Shown piece by piece: positions 43,834 through 53,753 of a DNA stretch of 64,000 nucleotides. Origin of the DNA: Streptomyces viridiviolaceus (lineage in GTDB: Bacteria > Actinomycetota > Actinomycetes > Streptomycetales > Streptomycetaceae). Position 1 is the stretch's first letter, and the number at the start of each line of letters is the position of its first letter. Both the position numbers and the translations under genes were made by a program. The stretch covers positions 62,001 through 126,000 of the forward strand of contig NZ_BMWA01000024.1 of NCBI RefSeq assembly GCF_014650995.1. The letters run 5' to 3'. The notes under the pieces are model-generated. The model did no database searches and was not told where the DNA came from. It was given only the letters and a program-made list of their open reading frames with translations.

Positions 43834-45357
43834 TCAGTCCGTCAGACGTGCCAGCACCGAGCGCATCGCGCGGTGCACGGCCTCACGGGACTCGTCGGTC
43901 GGGTCGAGGGTCTCGAAGCCGTGGTGGCCGTTCGGTACGTCGACCACCTCGACGTCCGCCCCGCAGTCCTTGGCCGCGGCGAGGAACTCCTCGACCGTCG
44001 CGGCGATCTCGGGCATCTCCAGTCCCACCCGGACGAGGACCACGGGCAGCGTGCCCGCGCCCGCCAGCGCGTCCGCGGGACGGAACCGGCTGTCGCCGAG
44101 CCCCCAGTTCGGCAGCGGGGCCAGGATCGGGTAGACGGCCGCCAGGCAGCGCAGCCATGCCGGGGGCGCCCCGAGCCAGTCCGCCGTGAGCGGGCCGCCG
44201 CCGGAGAAGAACCACAGCGCGACCCGGTCCCCGTCCACCCGGGGATCGGCCCGGACCTGCTCCACCGCGGCGGCCACGTCCGCCGCGGCACGCTCGTAGT
44301 CGGCCAGGTCGTGCAGGCGGTGGTCGAGAGTCGCTCCCACCACGCCCTGCGCGGCCGCGTACCGGGCGTACCCCACCAGGGTCGGCCAGTCCCTCGGGGT
44401 CGGCCGCGCCTCGGCGGGCACCGGGCCTCCGTGCACGAACACCACCGCGGGCCGGGGACCCGCCGCGTCGGGCAGGTACAGGTCGACGTTCCCGTTCCGC
44501 TCCCGGGGGATCTCGGGGACGTCCAGCAGGAACGGCCGCAGGTGCCCGGGCGTCCCGGCGGCCTCGGCCGGGGTCAGCCGATGTCCCTCGCCGGCCGCGG
44601 CCCGCAGCAGGGTGTCCGCCAGCTCGCCGGGGCAGGACAGCATCGGCCAGTGCCCGGTGGGCAGTTCGAAGAAGGTCACGCTCGGGTCGGTCAGGGCCTG
44701 CAGGGCGGGGTCGCCGAAGCCCACCAGCATCTGGACCATCTCGATACTCGTGCCGTTGCCGGTGCACAGCACCCCGGTGGTCGGCACCGCGTCCACCGCG
44801 CCGGTCAGCCGCAGCGGCTGCAGCAGGGTGCCCAGCGGCTGCGGTACGGCGAGGGCGGTGAGCCGGTCCAGCGCCACGTCCGGGATGCCCTCGGTGCTGC
44901 CCCACCGCTGCCACGCCTCACGTGCCGGAGGCGGCAGAACTCCGTCGGCCCCCTCGGCCCCGCCCGCCCCGGCGCGCTCGGCCAACTGCTCGCGCAGCGA
45001 CTGGTCGGGCACGGCGGCGAGCGCCGGGACACCGTCCTGCGGCATACCCGAGTCCAGGTGGACGATCCGGGCGATGCGGTCCGCCCGCCGGTCGGCTGCG
45101 CCCAGCACCGGGTGGATGCCGTAGTCGTGGCCGACCAGCACGATGTCCCCGGATGCGGCGGAGTCGATCGCGGCGAGCACGTCCGCGACGTGCGTCTCCA
45201 GGTCGATGCCGGCGACTTCCGCACCGCCGGGCGGGCCGTCGAGTCCGGTGAGGGCCACCGCGTGCGCTTCGGCACCCGCCGCGGTCAGTCGCCCGGCCGT
45301 GCCCTCCCACACGTGTGCGTTGGTGAACAGCCCCGCCACCAGGATGAACGCGGTCAT
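43834..45357 (-). CDS. Two-domain alpha/beta hydrolase, MerR-controlled
   Basis: A 507-aa protein made of two alpha/beta-hydrolase domains in tandem. Domain 1 (about 1-240) has FILVAGLFTNAHVWEG and the nucleophile elbow GHDYG, with Asp78 where EstC-type esterases have Ser; GHDxG is usual in epoxide hydrolases and dehalogenases. Its acid/His end is GHWPMLSCPGELA. Domain 2 (about 285-507) opens with VVFVHGGPVPAE, has FFSGGGP at the elbow and the dienelactone-hydrolase-like GHHGFE with His478-479. The natural substrate is unknown. Its promoter has the 19-bp spacer of MerR-activated genes, and merR is divergent. Confidence 0.85.
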   Translation of the reverse strand: MTAFILVAGLFTNAHVWEGTAGRLTAAGAEAHAVALTGLDGPPGGAEVAGIDLETHVADVLAAIDSAASGDIVLVGHDYGIHPVLGAADRRADRIARIVHLDSGMPQDGVPALAAVPDQSLREQLAERAGAGGAEGADGVLPPPAREAWQRWGSTEGIPDVALDRLTALAVPQPLGTLLQPLRLTGAVDAVPTTGVLCTGNGTSIEMVQMLVGFGDPALQALTDPSVTFFELPTGHWPMLSCPGELADTLLRAAAGEGHRLTPAEAAGTPGHLRPFLLDVPEIPRERNGNVDLYLPDAAGPRPAVVFVHGGPVPAEARPTPRDWPTLVGYARYAAAQGVVGATLDHRLHDLADYERAAADVAAAVEQVRADPRVDGDRVALWFFSGGGPLTADWLGAPPAWLRCLAAVYPILAPLPNWGLGDSRFRPADALAGAGTLPVVLVRVGLEMPEIAATVEEFLAAAKDCGADVEVVDVPNGHHGFETLDPTDESREAVHRAMRSVLARLTD

Positions 45358-45420
45358 GACTCTCTCCTCGGTACGCAGTCGTCCGCGGCCGCTCCGATGG
45401 CCGCGGCCGCGCTCGCGGGT

Positions 45421-45451
45421 ACGGTAGGAACTCCGCCTGGGGGAGGTTCAA
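45421..45451 (-). promoter_or_regulatory. MerR-type promoter of the two-domain hydrolase gene
   Basis: On the minus strand TTGAAC (45451-45446) and TACCGT (45426-45421) are separated by 19 bases, the over-long spacer typical of MerR-activated promoters. The spacer holds an imperfect dyad (AACCTCC and GGAGTT). The element ends right at the merR ribosome site, so the regulator bound there could also limit its own translation or transcription. Confidence 0.75.
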
Positions 45452-46399
45452 GTGTTCACGTCGTACGACGGTCTGTGCAGCATCGGCGAGCTCGCCGAGC
45501 ACGCGGGGGTCACCGTCAAGACCGTCCGCTTCTACTCCGACCGCGGTCTGCTGCCGGAAGCCTCCCGCAGCGTGGGCGGGCACCGCCGTTACGGTCCCGA
45601 GTCGCTCGAACGGCTGCGTCTGATCCGTTCCCTGCGCGCCCTCGGTCTGTCGGTGCCGGAGGTGCACCGCGTCGTCGACGAGGAGGACGCGCCGGGCAGT
45701 GTGCTGGAGGACGCCGTCGCCGGCAGATTGCGCGAACTCGGCACCGAGCTCAAGGCGTTGCGCTGGCGTGAGGCCGCGCTGCGGCTGGTGCAGGAGTGTC
45801 CGCCCGCGGAGCGGGCCGACCGGCTGCGCGTCATCGGCGCGGTGAGCACCCCGCCGAGCACGGCGCCGCTGGTCCGCTTCTGGCGCGGCTGGCTGCCGCC
45901 GCGGATGCCGGCCCGGTCGGTCACCGCGTTCCTGGAGGCGGCGGTCCCCCAGCCGCCCGACGACCCCGAGCCGGCCCAGGTCCTCGCCTTCGCCCGGCTC
46001 AACTCCCTCACGCTGCGCCCGTGCAAGGGCGTCGAACAGCCGCAGCCCGAGGCCCACAGGGCGGCGGGGGCCCGCGGGGCGGCCGTACTGTACGCCGGGC
46101 TGGCCGAGGCGTACGAGCTGGCGGGCGCGGGGCTGCGCCTGAACCGGGAACCGCACCCGGGTGAGGCGCTGGACTGCTTCGTGGCCGCCTACGCGAGCGC
46201 GTACAGCGCTCGGGACACGGCGGACTTCCGCCGTCTGCTGGCGGGGCAGCTCGCGGCGGACCCGCGGATCGACCGGTACTGGGAGCTGGTGGCCGAGGTG
46301 ATCACCCCGCCGGGCCGGCGGCCGGAGCCCACGCCCGGGTCCGCGCACGACTGGCTGCTCGCCGCGCTTCGGACGCAGACGGCCGGCACGGCGGCGTGA
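45452..46399 (+). CDS. MerR-family transcriptional regulator
   Basis: A 315-aa MerR regulator. The winged HTH is clear: CSIGELAEHAGVTVKTVRFYSDRGLLPEA, then VGGHRRYGPESLERLRLIRSLRALG. A coiled-coil dimer helix follows, and then a roughly 190-residue C-terminal domain (from about 125) without the Cys pattern of metal sensors, probably for an organic ligand. GTG 45452 has GGAGG five bases upstream. It is divergent from the hydrolase gene, whose promoter has the 19-bp spacer that MerR proteins untwist, so that gene is the likely target. Confidence 0.93.
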   Translation: MFTSYDGLCSIGELAEHAGVTVKTVRFYSDRGLLPEASRSVGGHRRYGPESLERLRLIRSLRALGLSVPEVHRVVDEEDAPGSVLEDAVAGRLRELGTELKALRWREAALRLVQECPPAERADRLRVIGAVSTPPSTAPLVRFWRGWLPPRMPARSVTAFLEAAVPQPPDDPEPAQVLAFARLNSLTLRPCKGVEQPQPEAHRAAGARGAAVLYAGLAEAYELAGAGLRLNREPHPGEALDCFVAAYASAYSARDTADFRRLLAGQLAADPRIDRYWELVAEVITPPGRRPEPTPGSAHDWLLAALRTQTAGTAA

Positions 46400-46492
46400 G
46401 CCGTCCGCGCGGCACCGGCTCGGAGACCGGCCCCGGTCGGCCGCCGAGGCGATGCGCCGCCGTCGGCGAGACGCCGGCGCACCTCGACGCGT

Positions 46493-47020
46493 CTACGACG
46501 GGCCGGTGACGCCGACGTGCGGGCGGGCCGAGCCGCGCAGCCTGCGGCCCCGCCGGGTCGGCCCCCAGGGCTTGAGGAGCGAGATCACCGTCATGAACAC
46601 GTAGGCGGACAGGGAGACGATCGGTCCGAACAGCACGTCGCCCGCGTCGGGGAGGGGCCGGCCCGCGGCGACGGCCGCGACCGCCGAGTCGACCCCGGGG
46701 CGCAGCGCGAAGGCCGTGGCCACGGTCGTCGCCAGGGTGAGCCAGAACTTGGTCCAGACCCACCGGTGCCGCGCCAGACCCCAGGGGGTGCCCAGGGACA
46801 GCACCACACCGCTGGAGAGGGTGAGGAACGCCAGAGGGAGCAGGAGCCAGTCGGCGAAGAGCTTCATGGCGCGGACACCGGCCTCCACGCTCGCCGGTGA
46901 GGCGGTGGTGGCCGCGGTGACGCCGAGCGCCAGCAACCCGAGCGTGAGCCCGAGCCATCCGGCGGAGGCGACGACATGGACGACGAGGGAAGCCCGGCGA
47001 GCGGGTCGGCTGAGTTTCAC
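46493..47020 (-). CDS. DUF2269-like integral membrane protein
   Basis: A 175-aa protein with four membrane helices: LVVHVVASAGWLGLTLGLLAL, LLLPLAFLTLSSGVVLSLG, WVWTKFWLTLATTVATAFAL and a last helix near IVSLSAYVFMTVISLL. The HxxAxxxWLG and WxxxKFxLT patterns fit the DUF2269 or related heme-exporter-like membrane families; function unknown. The GTG at 47020 gives VKLSRPARR, the usual beginning. The frame is open further upstream without a stop (see the region entry), so a longer product cannot be excluded. Confidence 0.78.
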   Translation of the reverse strand: MKLSRPARRASLVVHVVASAGWLGLTLGLLALGVTAATTASPASVEAGVRAMKLFADWLLLPLAFLTLSSGVVLSLGTPWGLARHRWVWTKFWLTLATTVATAFALRPGVDSAVAAVAAGRPLPDAGDVLFGPIVSLSAYVFMTVISLLKPWGPTRRGRRLRGSARPHVGVTGPS

Positions 47021-47450
47021 CTCACCCACGCTGCCGGGTGATGCCCCCGAAGACGTCCGGCGGCGGGAGTAACCGCGCGTACCGACCTGGGCGTACGCGG
47101 GGCGTCGCCGGACCAGGTTCTGGTTGTGGCCGCGCGGGTTGCTGCCGCTCACTGTCGAGCGCGTGACCGGCGTCTTCTTCGCCCGCTTGGCGTAGCCCTC
47201 GATGTCGGTGTCCTGGGCGGTGACGGGCGTCGCAGTGCCGCGTCGCGCAGTCCGACCCGATGCCCGTGCCCGCCGCCACGGGCAGCAGCGGCCGGCGCCG
47301 GCTCGTGGCACGGGGTTGACCTGGGCGCCGTACATGGTGAAGCGCCTCGAAGTCGACGGGCCATGTGGTCGACGCTCGCCGCCCTGCGGCAGGCCGACGT
47401 GCGCCATAGGCTGCTTCGCGAGACTCTTCACCTCGCTGCCGGGAGTTGCC
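47021..47450. other. 430-bp region with coding-like minus-strand text
   Basis: In frame with the DUF2269-like gene and without a stop, about 47030-47215 on the minus strand reads TDIEGYAKRAKKTPVTRS, then SGSNPRGHNQNLVRRRPAYA. Codon choice is reasonable (AAG, GTC, CAG), unlike random GC-rich shadow. An ATG at 47335 could start it. I recognise no family, and no ribosome site is convincing. It may be a short gene, a relic, or an N-terminal extension of the membrane protein. Confidence 0.3.
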
Positions 47451-47876
47451 ATGCGCCTGCCCATCGAACCGAGACACGTGCCGCCACGACTGGTCACCGG
47501 AGCCTTCCTCCTCGACTCCGGCATGTCCAAACGCGGCATGGACGAGCAGAGCGCCGCCTACCTGCACTCCATGGCGAAGACCGCCTACCCGTTCCTCGGC
47601 AGGCTGCGGCCGACCACCTTCGTCCGCATGCTCTCGGCCGGTGAGACGGCACTCGGCGCCGCACTGCTGCTGCCGGTCGTACCGACGATGGTGGCGGGGA
47701 TCGGCCTGACCGCGTTCTCCTCCGGCCTGGTGGGCCTGTACCTGCGCACCCCCGGCATGCGCCGGCCGGGCGGCCTGCGCCCCACTCAGGAGGGCATGCC
47801 ACTGGCGAAGGACTTCTGGATGCTCGGTATCGGGCTCGGCTTCGTCGTCGACGAGGCCAGGTGCAAGGCCCGCTGA
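47451..47876 (+). CDS. DoxX-like membrane protein
   Basis: A 141-aa protein starting MRLPIEPRHVPPRLVTGAFL. It has three to four hydrophobic segments: a first at GAFLLDSGMSK, then FVRMLSAGETALGAALLLPVV and MVAGIGLTAFSSGLVGLYLR, and a last weak one before the C-terminus. Size and pattern fit DoxX/DoxD-like proteins of Streptomyces, whose role is mostly unknown. CGGGAG stands five to six bases before ATG 47451. It is convergent with the quinone-oxidoreductase gene, 16 bp apart. Confidence 0.75.
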   Translation: MRLPIEPRHVPPRLVTGAFLLDSGMSKRGMDEQSAAYLHSMAKTAYPFLGRLRPTTFVRMLSAGETALGAALLLPVVPTMVAGIGLTAFSSGLVGLYLRTPGMRRPGGLRPTQEGMPLAKDFWMLGIGLGFVVDEARCKAR

Positions 47877-47892
47877 CCACCTCCGCCGTCGC

Positions 47893-48897
47893 TCACACGA
47901 CCAGGATCAGCCGGCCGCGCACCTCCCCTGCCTCCAGCCTCCGGTGGGCCTCCGCCGTCCTCGACAACGGCAGACGACCGACGATGCGCGGACGCCACGG
48001 GGTGTCGCGCAGCAGGCGTACGACCCCCTGCGCCGCCCGGGCGAGGTCGTCGGTCGTGGCGTTGCTGATGGCGAAGCCCACGATGCTCGCGTCCCGGGTG
48101 TACAGCCGGCCCAGGGGGAGTTCCGAGGGCCCTGCGCCCAGTCCGGCCATCGCGACCAGGCGCCCGCCCCCGGCCAGCAGTTCCACGGACTCGGCCAGCA
48201 CCCCGTGCCCGGACGTGTCCAGATGCACGTCGTAGCCGTCGGGCGCGGCCCGGCGCAGCCGCTCGCCGAGGTCGGCCGCCCGGTAGTCGAGGACCTCGGC
48301 GGCTCCCAGCTCGCGCACAGCGGCGGCGTCCTCGGCGCGCGCCGTGGCGACCACCCGCGCCCCGGCCCGGGCGGCCAGGGCCACGGCCGCGCCGCCCACG
48401 TTGCCGGCACCGCCGCCGATGTACACGGTCTCACCGGCCCGCAGCCGCCCGTGCCGGAACAGTGCCAGCCACGCCGATGCCGCCGGGTGGGCGGCTGCCA
48501 CGAGGTGCTCCCCGTCGATGTCGTCCGGCGCGACGTAGAGCCGTTCGGCGGCGACCGTCGCGTACTGCGCGCACGCCCCCTGTCTGCCCGCGTGACCGAG
48601 GCTGTTGCACCACACCCGCTGCCCGTCGGTGAAACCCACCGCGCCGGGTCCGGCACCGACGACCTCGCCCACGAGGTCACGGCCGACGACGAAGGGAAGC
48701 GGAAGAGGTGTGGCGTAGGTCCCGGAGCGCACGAACGTGTCCACGGGATCGACGGCCACGGCCCCGACACGGACGAGGACGTCCGTGGGGCCGACGGACG
48801 GCACCGGGAGTTCACCCCAGTGGATGTCGTCGGCGGAGCCGACGGAGTCGATGTACGCGGCCTGCATCGTGGGGGGAACGGGAACTGTGCCGGTCAT
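47893..48897 (-). CDS. Quinone oxidoreductase-like NADPH-dependent MDR protein
   Basis: A 334-aa zinc-free medium-chain reductase. The N-terminal GroES-like fold carries VGRDLVGEVVGAGPGAVGF in the typical GxDxxGxV position. The Rossmann domain begins near residue 145 with VYIGGGAGNVGGAAVALAARAG. Zinc-binding cysteines of alcohol dehydrogenases are absent. Relatives reduce quinones or enones with NADPH. ATG 48897 is used. It is followed on the same strand only by convergent genes, and upstream lies the isomerase gene 118 bp away, also on the minus strand but with its own context. Confidence 0.9.
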   Translation of the reverse strand: MTGTVPVPPTMQAAYIDSVGSADDIHWGELPVPSVGPTDVLVRVGAVAVDPVDTFVRSGTYATPLPLPFVVGRDLVGEVVGAGPGAVGFTDGQRVWCNSLGHAGRQGACAQYATVAAERLYVAPDDIDGEHLVAAAHPAASAWLALFRHGRLRAGETVYIGGGAGNVGGAAVALAARAGARVVATARAEDAAAVRELGAAEVLDYRAADLGERLRRAAPDGYDVHLDTSGHGVLAESVELLAGGGRLVAMAGLGAGPSELPLGRLYTRDASIVGFAISNATTDDLARAAQGVVRLLRDTPWRPRIVGRLPLSRTAEAHRRLEAGEVRGRLILVV

Positions 48898-49015
48898 GCC
48901 CTCATGCTACGAACCGGCCGTCCGTCCGGCGGTGCGAGAAGCCCTGGTGGGGGAATCCGGACGGGCGCGGGCGCGCACACGGGTGACGCGGCGCCCGCGG
49001 GGCCTCGTGGAACGT

Positions 49016-50650
49016 CTAGAGCCCGACGTCCCCGCACAGGTGCACCTCGACGCCCAGTTCGGCGAAGAGCGCCGCCTTGGCGCGCAGTGCCTTGTCGGCG
49101 GTCGCCGCGTCGGGGGCGTAGGCCACGTTGAGGTGATTGGCGCGGTGGCGGGCCATGAACTGGTCGCGGGTGACGCCGTGCAACACCGCGTGCATGATCG
49201 GCCACTGGTGGTTGGTGGCTTCCAGCCGGCGCCGGGTCTCCTCCTCGGGCAGTTCCACCGAGGTGGCACGGCCGAGGTCGACGTGCAGGCGGCCGTCCAT
49301 CAGGAACACCCGCGACCACACGATCTCGCCCGGCTTGGACACCCCGCTGAGCGTGCCGCCGCCGAGGGGGAAGAACATCGGCGGCTGGCGCATGCTGTAC
49401 GACCTGTCGTAGCCGCCGTTGTGGGAGGCGGGCACCGAGCCGGAGATCTCGAAGACCCACACGAACCGGCCGTCGTACTCCTCGCCCCAGCGGATGTCGT
49501 GCAGGGTGGTGGCCGGGTCGAGGCCCATGGCCGTCCAGATCCGGTTGGTGACGAGCGAGTCGACGGCGACGCCCTCGTCCACCTCGTTGAAGTGCGGCAG
49601 AGGCGCGCCGGGGTAGAGCTCGCGGGCGCCGTCGCGGCTGAACACCGGGGGGCGCTGCACGTTGTTGAGCAGGCCCTCGGCGAGGTCGCTGGCCGGGACG
49701 GTGTCCTTCAGCCCCTGCTGGTACTGGATGCCGACCGCGTCGAGCCCGAAGTCGTCGGAGATGCGCAGTGCGGCGATGTACATCCTGAACTGGCTGAGCA
49801 GCTGGGCGTCGGTGAGTTCGGTGGCCTCGTCGGTGCCGGTGTGGAAGGTCATGCCGGCGCGGTCGAGCCAGGCGCGGACCGCCTGGGCCTCCTCGTCGGA
49901 GACCTTGTTCATCTCGGCGACCAGCGCGCTCTGCGACAGGCGTTCCTTGTAGATGCCGAGCGGGTTGAGGAGTTCGTCGTCGATGATGGCGTTGTACATG
50001 CCCATGCAGCCCTCGTCGAAGACACCGATGACGGCCTTCTCCTCGCGCAGCTGCCGGGCGAGGGCCACGCCCAGTTCGGTCTCGGCGTCCCGCGGCAGGG
50101 GCGGCAGGGGGCGTACATGGCTGGTGTCGTGGGTGAGCGTGCCCGTCTCCAGCCAGGTCCGCAGCCCGTCGCGGGACCGGTCGTCGGTGAAGTCGGCGCT
50201 CCACAGGAGCGAGTAGTCCCGTCCGGCCTTGGTGAGGCTGCCGGCGAGGTTCAGCAGACCGACCAGGCCGGGGAACTCGCCGCTCCAGTTGGCCACCACC
50301 AGGACGGGGCCCCGGTGGCTGCGCAGACCTGCGAGGACGTGGTGGCTGTACTGCCAGACGGCCTCGACGACGATCAGCGGGGCCTCACGGGGCAGGTTCC
50401 TGAAGACCTCGATACCGGCGCGCTGGCTGTCGATGAACCCGTGGCCCTTGGCGTCGTCGACCGGGTGGCCGCGGCGGACCTTCCAGCCGAGGTCGGTGAC
50501 GGCGGCCGCGAGGTCGCTCTCCAGTTTCTCCTGGGTGGGCCAGCAGGTGGCGTTGGCGGCGGGGCGCAGATCGCCGCTGGCCACGGTGTAGACGGTGTGC
50601 GGCTCGGCGGCGGGCGGCCGGTGGAGTGCGGGCAGGGCGTACGTGGTCAT
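49016..50650 (-). CDS. L-fucose/L-arabinose isomerase-family protein
   Basis: A 544-aa ketol isomerase of the FucI/AraA superfamily. Recognisable blocks are VVEAVWQYSHHVLAGL, GVFDEGCMGMYNAIID, LGIYKERLSQSALVAEM and HNGGYDRSYSMRQPPMFFP. L-fucose isomerases also act on D-arabinose, which shares the reacting stereocentres, giving D-ribulose. It lies 82 bp downstream of the FGGY kinase gene, so kinase and isomerase are probably co-transcribed from the promoter at 52240. Together with the divergent GH172 and importer genes they suggest catabolism of D-arabinose, L-fucose or a related aldose; which one is not proven. Confidence 0.88.
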   Translation of the reverse strand: MTTYALPALHRPPAAEPHTVYTVASGDLRPAANATCWPTQEKLESDLAAAVTDLGWKVRRGHPVDDAKGHGFIDSQRAGIEVFRNLPREAPLIVVEAVWQYSHHVLAGLRSHRGPVLVVANWSGEFPGLVGLLNLAGSLTKAGRDYSLLWSADFTDDRSRDGLRTWLETGTLTHDTSHVRPLPPLPRDAETELGVALARQLREEKAVIGVFDEGCMGMYNAIIDDELLNPLGIYKERLSQSALVAEMNKVSDEEAQAVRAWLDRAGMTFHTGTDEATELTDAQLLSQFRMYIAALRISDDFGLDAVGIQYQQGLKDTVPASDLAEGLLNNVQRPPVFSRDGARELYPGAPLPHFNEVDEGVAVDSLVTNRIWTAMGLDPATTLHDIRWGEEYDGRFVWVFEISGSVPASHNGGYDRSYSMRQPPMFFPLGGGTLSGVSKPGEIVWSRVFLMDGRLHVDLGRATSVELPEEETRRRLEATNHQWPIMHAVLHGVTRDQFMARHRANHLNVAYAPDAATADKALRAKAALFAELGVEVHLCGDVGL

Positions 50651-50732
50651 GCGGTCTCCGTTGGTCGGGCGTCCCGTGGTGGGGGCCGGCGGGTCGCACA
50701 CCTGGTGCGTGCGCCGACGGGGTGTGCGGGTG

Positions 50733-52211
50733 TCAGCGGTCCTGCAGGGCCGCCAGCGTGTGGACGAGGTCCGAGGTCGCCGGGTAGAGCCGCCGGTAGA
50801 GCGCGTACAGCTCGTCGTAGCGTCCGGTGTGCCCGGCGCGGGGCGTCACCGTCGTGCGCACCGGGTTCCAGTCGTCGATGCGGGCGTCGCCGACGAGTTG
50901 TGCGGCCAGCAGCGATCCGCCGTAGCAGGCGCCGATGGTGACGGTGCGCAGCTCCTGCGGGCGGCCGGTGATGTCGGAGACGATCTGCGTCCACAACGAG
51001 CCCTGGGTGCCGCCGCCGACGGCGACGACGCGGCGGATGTCGCCGCCGGCCGCCTCGATGACCTCGATGTTGTGGCGCACGCCGAAACCGGTGGCCTCCA
51101 GGGCGGCGCGGTAGAGGTCGCCGCGGGTGTGGGAGAGGGTCAGCCCGGCGATCACTCCGCGGGCGTCGGGGTCCATGACCGGTGTGCGCTCCCCGGCGAA
51201 GTACGGCAGCATCAGCAGACCGCCCGCTCCGGGGCCCGACTCCGCCGCGAGACGGGTGAGTTCGGCGTGGTCCCCGTCGGCGAACAGGTCGCGCAGCCAG
51301 TTGGTGACCGCTCCGGAGGTGGCCATGCCGGCGGCCAGGTTGCGGGTGCCGGGCAGCGCGCCGATGGTGCTCCACAGGGACGGGCTGGTCAGCGCCTTGG
51401 GCACCGTGTGGACGAGGAACATCGTGGTGCCGTACATGAGCATCAGGTCACCGGTGTGCTGTGCGCCCACGCTGAGCGCTTCGGCCCAGGCGTCGATGGT
51501 GCCGGTGGTCACGGGGATGCCGACGGGCAGACCGGTCTCCCGGGCGGCCTCGGCCGTGACGGTGCCGGCCGCCTCCCCGGACCAGCGCAGCGGCGGCAGG
51601 TCGATACCGGGGGCGACCTCGGCGGCCCAGGGGGCGTACCACCCGTGGGTGTGCGTGTCGTACAGCGGAGTGCACTGGCTGGCCGAGTGGTGGTCCAGGA
51701 CGTAGGCCCCCGTGAGTCGTGCGACCAGCCATGAGCTGGGCATGTACAGGCGGCGGGCCCGGGCGTACAGCCCGGGCTCCTCCTCGGCGATCCAGGTGAT
51801 CTTGGGCCCGGCGGCCTGGGTGGTGAGGGCGGAGCCGCCGCGGCGGAGAATCTCCTCGGCGCCGAGCCGGGCCTCGATCCGCTCGATCTGGCGGACCGAG
51901 CGCGTGTCCACGCCGTAGAGGATCGCGGGGCGCAGCGGGGTGTCGTGCTCATCGGTCAGCAGGACGCAGGGTCCCATGCCACTGACCCCCACGGCGACCA
52001 CGATGGCGTCCCCGGCGGCGGTCAGTTCGCGGGACAGTTCGGTGAACTCCCGCCACCACACGGCGGCGTCCATCTCGAAACGGCCGGGGCCCGGTCGTGC
52101 GGGGGTGTGCTCCCGTACGGCCGAGCGGATCAGGGTGCCGTCGAGGCCGACGAGAACGCCCTTGCTGCTCGACGTGCCGATGTCCACACCGATGACTGCG
52201 TTGCGAGGCAT
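50733..52211 (-). CDS. FGGY-family carbohydrate kinase
   Basis: A 492-aa sugar kinase of the FGGY/ASKHA fold. The N-terminal ATP phosphate loop is VIGVDIGTSSSKGVLVGLDG, the central substrate motif is TTGTIDAWAEALSVGA, and the C-terminal nucleotide motif is VGGGTQGSLWTQIVSDITG. In company with the isomerase the expected substrate is a ketose such as D-ribulose or L-fuculose. ATG 52211 (MPRNAV) is chosen; it has no ribosome site, but the predicted promoter puts the transcript start almost on it, so the message is probably leaderless. A LacI-type operator lies in that promoter. Confidence 0.9.
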   Translation of the reverse strand: MPRNAVIGVDIGTSSSKGVLVGLDGTLIRSAVREHTPARPGPGRFEMDAAVWWREFTELSRELTAAGDAIVVAVGVSGMGPCVLLTDEHDTPLRPAILYGVDTRSVRQIERIEARLGAEEILRRGGSALTTQAAGPKITWIAEEEPGLYARARRLYMPSSWLVARLTGAYVLDHHSASQCTPLYDTHTHGWYAPWAAEVAPGIDLPPLRWSGEAAGTVTAEAARETGLPVGIPVTTGTIDAWAEALSVGAQHTGDLMLMYGTTMFLVHTVPKALTSPSLWSTIGALPGTRNLAAGMATSGAVTNWLRDLFADGDHAELTRLAAESGPGAGGLLMLPYFAGERTPVMDPDARGVIAGLTLSHTRGDLYRAALEATGFGVRHNIEVIEAAGGDIRRVVAVGGGTQGSLWTQIVSDITGRPQELRTVTIGACYGGSLLAAQLVGDARIDDWNPVRTTVTPRAGHTGRYDELYALYRRLYPATSDLVHTLAALQDR

Positions 52212-52218
52212 GGCGAGC

Positions 52219-52247
52219 ACGCTGGCAGAAATCGATTTCAGCGTCAA
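52219..52247 (-). promoter_or_regulatory. Promoter with LacI-type operator, kinase-isomerase side
   Basis: On the minus strand TTGACG (52247-52242) and CAGCGT (52224-52219) are separated by 17 bases. The spacer contains GAAATCGATTTC (52228-52239), a perfect 12-bp palindrome. A repressor bound there would block polymerase directly. The transcript start would fall next to ATG 52211, implying a leaderless message. Confidence 0.7.
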
Positions 52248-52335
52248 GGGAGCACACACAAGCTGCCGTTCATTCAGGAGAACACCACGTCGGACGGATG
52301 CTCCAGCGCGCCTCACCGATGACACATCTCACCCC

Positions 52336-52382
52336 TTGACACCCCCTGGAGGCCCCTCTACGTTTCGGTGAAATGGATTTCA
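52336..52382 (+). promoter_or_regulatory. Promoter with LacI-type operator, GH172-importer side
   Basis: TTGACA (52336-52341), a 17-base spacer and TACGTT (52359-52364) form a good housekeeping promoter. TGAAATGGATTTCA (52369-52382) follows directly, overlapping the expected transcript start. It matches the palindrome in the divergent promoter and the one before lacI. The leader to the ATG at 52486 is about 115 bases. Confidence 0.75.
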
Positions 52383-52485
52383 GAGAGGCGCCGCCGGCGG
52401 GACAGCGCCTCGTCTCCCCCGCCCCCCACGACGCCCGTTCCGGGCTCGCGGCGGACTCCGTACCCACCCGTGAGGGCAAGACACG

Positions 52486-53577
<1,092 letters not shown>

Positions 53578-53753
53578 CCGCCACGCGTCCGGTCGTTCCC
53601 CAGGGCACCCGGCGCGTCACGGCACGCCCCGGTTCCCGGGATCCGTCACCGGGGCAGGGGGCGGCCCTCGTCACGAGCACCGCTTCGCCACGGGCCCCGT
53701 CTCCAGAATCCGTACTCCGCAAGACCCCCTCCCACTCCGACAGGAGCGCACGC

